This document shows positions 41,606 to 47,072 of a DNA stretch of 47,072 nt, piece after piece. Each line of letters opens with the position of its first letter. Position 1 is the stretch's first letter. Location: assembly GCA_937925635.1 (NCBI GenBank), contig CALALX010000031.1:1-47072 (forward strand), in the 5' to 3' direction. The notes under the pieces were generated by a model that had not been told where the DNA came from, searched no databases, and saw nothing but the letters and a program-made list of their open reading frames with translations. Source of the stretch: an uncultured Caulobacter sp. GTDB taxonomy: Bacteria; Pseudomonadota; Alphaproteobacteria; Caulobacterales; Caulobacteraceae. The position numbers were made by a program, and so were the translations under genes.

Positions 41606-42274
41606 ATGGAATTCTTGAAGGATCGGCGGATTGTCCTCGCCCTCGGCGGCGGCGTCGCCCTGTTGCTCGGCATCCTGATCGCGGTGTCGATCATGCGCGG
41701 CAGCAAGGCGCCGGCCGAGCCTCCGCCCGCCTCGCAGGGCGGCCTGGTCGTCGAGACCGGCCGCGACGACGACAGCAAGCTCGATCCGGCGCGCCCGATC
41801 CGTTGCTTCGTGGCGGGGCAATTCGTGGGCGAGCTGACTCTCGTTCAGTGCGCGGAGCGCAACGGCGTCGCCACCGGCGCCCTGGACGTCGGCGTCGACG
41901 AGACCGGCGCCCTGGCCGCGGCGGACGCCGCAGGCACCCTCCTGGCGCCGCTGCCGCCCGCACCCTCGGTCGCTCAGCCGGCCCAGCCAAACCCGGCGAC
42001 GCCGTCCGAGCCCGCGCCGACGCAGGCGTCGGGCTCGACCTGCTGGCGGTATGCCGGCGGCGCCTGGTCTCAGGCCGGAACCATGGATCTCAACAGCTGC
42101 GTCCAGACGCTGTTCGCCGGCCAGTGCGAGAAGCGCGGCGGCGCCACCTACGGTCGCTGGGGGGACCAGACCTTGCGGCTGGTCCGCGACAAGGTCGAAA
42201 TCTCGTCGGACAATCGCCGCTTCCGGACCCTGGTCGACCAGGGGCCGAACTGCTCGATCCCGCCGGTCGGCTGA
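41606..42274 (+). CDS. Single-pass membrane hypothetical protein
   Basis: A 222-residue protein with a cytosolic start (MEFLKDRR), one transmembrane segment (IVLALGGGVALLLGILIAVS), a conserved domain (PIRCFVAGQFVGELTLVQCA, then ERNGVATGALDVGV), a Pro/Ala-rich linker and a second short domain (STCWRYAGGAWSQAG, then NSCVQTLFAGQCEKRGGATY). Paired cysteines in both periplasmic parts suggest disulfides. I do not recognise the family. It is followed after 28 bases by a small lipoprotein gene, so the two probably form an operon. Confidence 0.75.
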   Translation: MEFLKDRRIVLALGGGVALLLGILIAVSIMRGSKAPAEPPPASQGGLVVETGRDDDSKLDPARPIRCFVAGQFVGELTLVQCAERNGVATGALDVGVDETGALAAADAAGTLLAPLPPAPSVAQPAQPNPATPSEPAPTQASGSTCWRYAGGAWSQAGTMDLNSCVQTLFAGQCEKRGGATYGRWGDQTLRLVRDKVEISSDNRRFRTLVDQGPNCSIPPVG

Positions 42275-42302
42275 CCGGCCGCCTCCAGTCCAGGTACACG
42301 CC

Positions 42303-42680
42303 ATGTCGCGCTTCGCCCTGACCGTCGCCCTCGCCGCCTCGATGCTGGGCCTGGCCGCCTGCGAGAAGGCGTTCGAAGCGCCGCTCGATCGAGGCGTCTG
42401 TTACCACATGGGCGTGTTGCCCGACGGCGGCGTGAAGTTCAACGTCGTGGCGCGCAACATCGACAGCATCGAGAAATGCGCGGCCCAGCTGGAAGGCATG
42501 CGCCTGCGCTTCCTGCGCATGGGCGGCCAGAACAGCGAGCTGATCGGCGCCTATCAGGGCAGCTTCATCTACCTGCGCCGCGGCGGCATCTACCGGGCCC
42601 AGAAGTGGAACGGAAATCAGTACCTGCTGCTGGTGCGCACCGGCGACGGCCGCCTGGTCAATCCGGGCGCCGTCCAGTAG
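42303..42680 (+). CDS. Small lipoprotein
   Basis: A 125-residue protein with a lipoprotein signal (MSRFALTVALAASMLGLAAC), then CYHMGVLPDGGVKFNVVARN, CAAQLEGMRLRFLRMGGQNS and QGSFIYLRRGGIYRAQKWNG. Function unknown. It follows the single-pass membrane protein gene by 28 bases on the same strand and is about 180 bases upstream of ssb. Confidence 0.78.
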   Translation: MSRFALTVALAASMLGLAACEKAFEAPLDRGVCYHMGVLPDGGVKFNVVARNIDSIEKCAAQLEGMRLRFLRMGGQNSELIGAYQGSFIYLRRGGIYRAQKWNGNQYLLLVRTGDGRLVNPGAVQ

Positions 42681-42728
42681 CGCCGCCTCCCGCCTAGCGT
42701 GCGGCGACAAATCTCCAGTTGCGCACAG

Positions 42729-42743
42729 GAACATTTCATGAAC
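42729..42743. promoter_or_regulatory. LexA box upstream of ssb
   Basis: GAAC-ATTTCAT-GAAC is an exact alphaproteobacterial SOS box (GAAC-N7-GAAC, equivalent to GTTC-N7-GTTC). It lies 116 bases before the ssb ATG, so ssb should be induced on DNA damage. Confidence 0.85.
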
Positions 42744-42858
42744 ATGCTTTCATGAGTTGTTAACGCCCGCTAGCTTGGGCGTCAGATTCCGGCGCGGGCC
42801 GGGGCTCCGATCGTCGGGCTCCGCGGGCGTGGTCGCCGGGCGCGTGAAGGAGATCCCC

Positions 42859-43350
42859 ATGGCGGGCAGTGTCAACAAGGTCATTCTGGTCGGCAATCTC
42901 GGCGCCGATCCCGAGATCCGCACCCTCAATTCCGGCGACCGCGTCGCCAACCTGCGCATCGCCACCTCGGAGAGCTGGCGCGATCGCGCCACCGGCGAGA
43001 AGAAGGAGCGGACCGAGTGGCACCGCGTCGTGGTGTTCAACGACAACATCGTCAAGGTGGTCGAGCAGTACCTGAAGAAGGGCTCGACGGTTTACATCGA
43101 AGGCGCCCTGCAGACGCGCAAATGGACCGACCAGCAGGGCCAGGAGAAGTATTCCACCGAGATCGTGCTGCAGAAGTTCCGCGGCGAGCTGACCATGCTC
43201 GGCGGCCGTGACGGCGGCGGCGGCGCGGGGCGCGACGACGGCGATTTCGGCGGCTATTCCGGCGGCGGCTACTCCGGCGGCGCCCGCAGCCAGCCCTCCG
43301 GACCGAAGGAAAGCTTCTCGGCCGACCTGGACGACGAGATCCCGTTCTAG
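42859..43350 (+). CDS. ssb: Single-stranded DNA-binding protein
   Basis: A 163-residue SSB that coats single-stranded DNA in replication, recombination and repair. The OB-fold starts MAGSVNKVILVGNLGADPEI, with EWHRVVVFNDNIVKVVEQYL and VYIEGALQTRKWTDQQGQEK. A Gly-rich linker (about residues 112-145) leads to the acidic tip DLDDEIPF, the docking site for many repair proteins. GAAGGAGA lies before the ATG at 42859; the longer open frame upstream is not conserved. A LexA box is upstream. Confidence 0.97.
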   Translation: MAGSVNKVILVGNLGADPEIRTLNSGDRVANLRIATSESWRDRATGEKKERTEWHRVVVFNDNIVKVVEQYLKKGSTVYIEGALQTRKWTDQQGQEKYSTEIVLQKFRGELTMLGGRDGGGGAGRDDGDFGGYSGGGYSGGARSQPSGPKESFSADLDDEIPF

Positions 43351-43399
43351 GGCCGGGCAGGGGTTTCCCCCGCCCGTCTGACCGTGCGAAGAGCCCGGC

Positions 43400-44320
43400 G
43401 TGACCCCGACCGGCTCCGACAGATCCGCCTTCACCCTCGCCGAATGGGGCGCCATCGGCGCCATCCTGCTGGTCTGGGGTGTCAACAACGCCGCCGCCAA
43501 GGTGGCGACCGGCGCCCTGCCGCCGCTGCTGGTCGGCGGGCTGCGGTTCGCGATCGCTCTGGTGGTCCTGCTGCCGTTCCTGAGGCCGCCGCTGCCGCCG
43601 CTCAAGCAGATCCTGCCGATCGTGCTGCTGGTCGGCCCGTTGCACTTCGGCCTGATCTACTGGGGCTTCTCGCTGATCGACAACCTCAGCCCCATGGTGG
43701 TGGCGCTGCAGCTGTGGATCCCGATGACCGCCTTCTTCGCCTGGCGCATGCTGGGCGAGCGGATGTCGCCCGCCGCGCTGGCCGGGATGGCGGTGGCCCT
43801 GGTCGGCGTGGCCTGGATGAGCCTCGATCCGCACGGCGCCGCCGACCTGCCGGGCATCGCGCTGGGCGTGTTCGCCTCGGGCCTGTGGGCGGTCGGCACG
43901 GTGCTGGTGCGGCGCATGCCCGGCGTCCCGCCGCTGAAGATGCAGGCCTTGACCAGCCTTGTCGCGGCGCCGGTCCTGCTCGGCGCCTCCTTCGCGGTCG
44001 AGGGCGACATCGTCAGCGCGATGGCCTCGGCCGGCTGGCTGGTCTGGGGGACGGTTCTCTTCGCGGCCCTGGCCTCGACCGTCGGCGCCACCGCGCTGCT
44101 GTTCTGGCTGGTCCAGCGGCGGGAACCGGGACGGGTCACGCCGTGGTTCCTGCTGACCCCGCTGGTCTCCTGCGGCATCGGGATCGGCCTGATGGGCGAC
44201 CGGATCACGCCGCAGCTGGTGTTGGGCGGCGGCGCGACTTTGGTCGGCGTGGCCCTGGTCGCCCTGTCGGAGCGCCGCGCAGCGGTGCGGGCCGCGGCCG
44301 ACCGTCAGATCCAGACCTAG
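43400..44320 (+). CDS. EamA/DMT-superfamily transporter
   Basis: A 306-residue inner-membrane permease with about ten hydrophobic segments in two EamA repeats (first: WGVNNAAAKVATGALPPLLV, GLRFAIALVVLLPFLRPP; second: GIALGVFASGLWAVGTVLVR, ALASTVGATALLFWLVQRRE). Bacterial members export amino acids or other metabolites, and the substrate cannot be predicted. The GTG at 43400 gives the expected N-terminus; an ATG start is not available nearby. Its stop codon lies inside the first of two tandem palindromes. Confidence 0.9.
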   Translation: MTPTGSDRSAFTLAEWGAIGAILLVWGVNNAAAKVATGALPPLLVGGLRFAIALVVLLPFLRPPLPPLKQILPIVLLVGPLHFGLIYWGFSLIDNLSPMVVALQLWIPMTAFFAWRMLGERMSPAALAGMAVALVGVAWMSLDPHGAADLPGIALGVFASGLWAVGTVLVRRMPGVPPLKMQALTSLVAAPVLLGASFAVEGDIVSAMASAGWLVWGTVLFAALASTVGATALLFWLVQRREPGRVTPWFLLTPLVSCGIGIGLMGDRITPQLVLGGGATLVGVALVALSERRAAVRAAADRQIQT

Positions 44321-44368
44321 AGCACGATGGCATCAGACGGAATCGTCTGATGGCTGAATCGTGCTCTA
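44318..44368. repeat. Palindrome starting at the DMT stop codon
   Basis: TAGAGCACGAT and ATCGTGCTCTA are perfect ends, and CATCAGACG / CGTCTGATG make an inner perfect stem. The first TAG is the stop codon of the transporter gene. It resembles the AGAGCATGAT-type palindromes of Rhizobiales and relatives. Confidence 0.7.
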
Positions 44369-44380
44369 GAATCAAAGGTG

Positions 44381-44431
44381 TAGAGCCTGATTCAGGGTTC
44401 AGATTGTTCCATCTGAACCCATCAGGCTCTA
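44381..44431. repeat. Second tandem palindrome
   Basis: TAGAGCCTGAT and ATCAGGCTCTA are perfect ends, and GGGTTCAGAT / ATCTGAACCC make the inner stem. Same length (51 bases) and plan as the palindrome 12 bases upstream, with a different sequence apart from TAGAGC / GCTCTA. It may form a strong bidirectional transcript end between the transporter and sodC. Confidence 0.7.
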
Positions 44432-44501
44432 GTACGAGCAAGCCGTCTCGCGGGCGACAAGCCGGCCGCCGCCGCGCGAGAGGCGACGCCGAGCGGGCCG
44501 G

Positions 44502-45023
44502 CTATCGGCCCTTAATCACGCCGCAGGCCACCCGGTCGCCGGCCCCGCCGATGGGCTGGCTCGTATAGTCATCGGCCTTTGCATGGATCACTAGCGCCGA
44601 GCCGTCGGCGTCGAGCAGGCCGGGTTTGCCGCCGCCGGCCGCCAGGGAGACGAAGGACGTGAAGACGTCGGCCGTCGCCGTGCCGTCCGCGCCGGCGAAC
44701 AGGTTGGGCAGGTCGCCGCTGTCGTTATGGCCGGCCGCCATGAAGCCGTGGACCACCGTCGGCTGATCGTGGACGTGGCCCCCCGCCGATTTGAAGTCGG
44801 CGCTCGAGCAGTCGCCCTTCTCGTGGAAATGCAGGCCGTGCCAGCCGGGCGTGAGCCCCTTGGCCTCGATGCGGACGACCACGCCGCGGGCCCCTTCGGA
44901 CAGGGTGGCGCGGCCCAGGTCCTCGCCCCCTGGCCCCTTCAGATCAACCTGGACGGAGGAGGGAGCGGCCAGGGCGGGGAGGGCGACGGCGGCGGCGGCG
45001 AGAACGATCGGAAAAAGGCGCAT
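44502..45023 (-). CDS. sodC: Cu-Zn superoxide dismutase
   Basis: A 173-residue periplasmic enzyme that dismutates superoxide. Signal peptide MRLFPIVLAAAAVALPALAA; mature copper/zinc ligands in WHGLHFHEKGDCSSADFKSA, then GGHVHDQP and VHGFMAAGHNDSGDLPNL, and the C-terminal ALVIHAKADDY and GAGDRVACGVIKGR with its conserved disulfide Cys. All ligands are present. The ATG at 45023 is preferred to the TTG just before it; TGGAG lies nine bases upstream. It is divergent from gyrA with 82 bases between. Confidence 0.95.
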   Translation of the reverse strand: MRLFPIVLAAAAVALPALAAPSSVQVDLKGPGGEDLGRATLSEGARGVVVRIEAKGLTPGWHGLHFHEKGDCSSADFKSAGGHVHDQPTVVHGFMAAGHNDSGDLPNLFAGADGTATADVFTSFVSLAAGGGKPGLLDADGSALVIHAKADDYTSQPIGGAGDRVACGVIKGR

Positions 45024-45105
45024 CAAACACGCTCCAGAGGGCTGAAAACGGCGCGCGAAGGTGGCGCGCGGGGGACTGGGATGTTAACAAACGGGCGGAC
45101 GTTTT

Positions 45106-47072
<1,967 letters not shown>

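Overview
The window is high-GC alphaproteobacterial chromosome, almost certainly from the Caulobacteraceae (Caulobacter or Phenylobacterium type). The evidence is a flmG/flmH-flbT-flaF-flagellin-flaEY block, sigma-54 flagellin promoters, CtrA-type TTAACC boxes, an alphaproteobacterial GAAC-N7-GAAC LexA box before ssb, and the long FlaEY protein known from Caulobacter. No phage, CRISPR array, rRNA or tRNA was recognised. The genes are densely packed and most are housekeeping.

Layout. 1-5.0 kb: the end of an ETF-ubiquinone oxidoreductase gene, a secreted TPR protein, ispE, and glnK-amtB on the minus strand. 5.3-7.8 kb: small membrane and secreted proteins, including two fasciclin-domain proteins. 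7.9-14.6 kb: glyQ, a DUF559 endonuclease-like gene, glyS and ppdK. This part is invaded by palindromic elements, one of them in frame inside glyS. 15-24.3 kb: GNAT, VIT-family transporter, PLP aminotransferase, M48 protease, a Sel1/2-oxoglutarate oxygenase, a FabH-like synthase, two small beta-barrel proteins and a sterol-desaturase-family enzyme. 24.3-30.2 kb: a 590-base repeat-rich gap, a NUDIX/winged-helix regulator, an HD hydrolase, a universal stress gene behind FNR/FixK-like and CRP-like boxes, a lipoprotein, a MoxR ATPase and a very acidic protein.

30.3-41.6 kb is a flagellin island. A minus-strand operon (flmG, a cytidylyltransferase, flmH) for flagellin glycosylation diverges from flbT-flaF, which control flagellin translation and secretion. 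Three flagellin genes, flaG, a second PseH-like acetyltransferase and FlaEY follow. Two flagellins have good sigma-54 promoters; the third instead has a CtrA-like palindrome. 41.6-47.1 kb: two small envelope proteins, SOS-controlled ssb, a DMT transporter ending in two large palindromes, sodC and a 3'-truncated gyrA.

The most unusual feature is at 8.8-11.9 kb. Long inverted-repeat arms enclose a DUF559 gene (copy B), and near-identical arms enclose only about 75 bases of non-coding loop at two nearby sites (copies A and C). This resembles an autonomous element with MITE-like derivatives. One arm also supplies the Shine-Dalgarno sequence of glyS.
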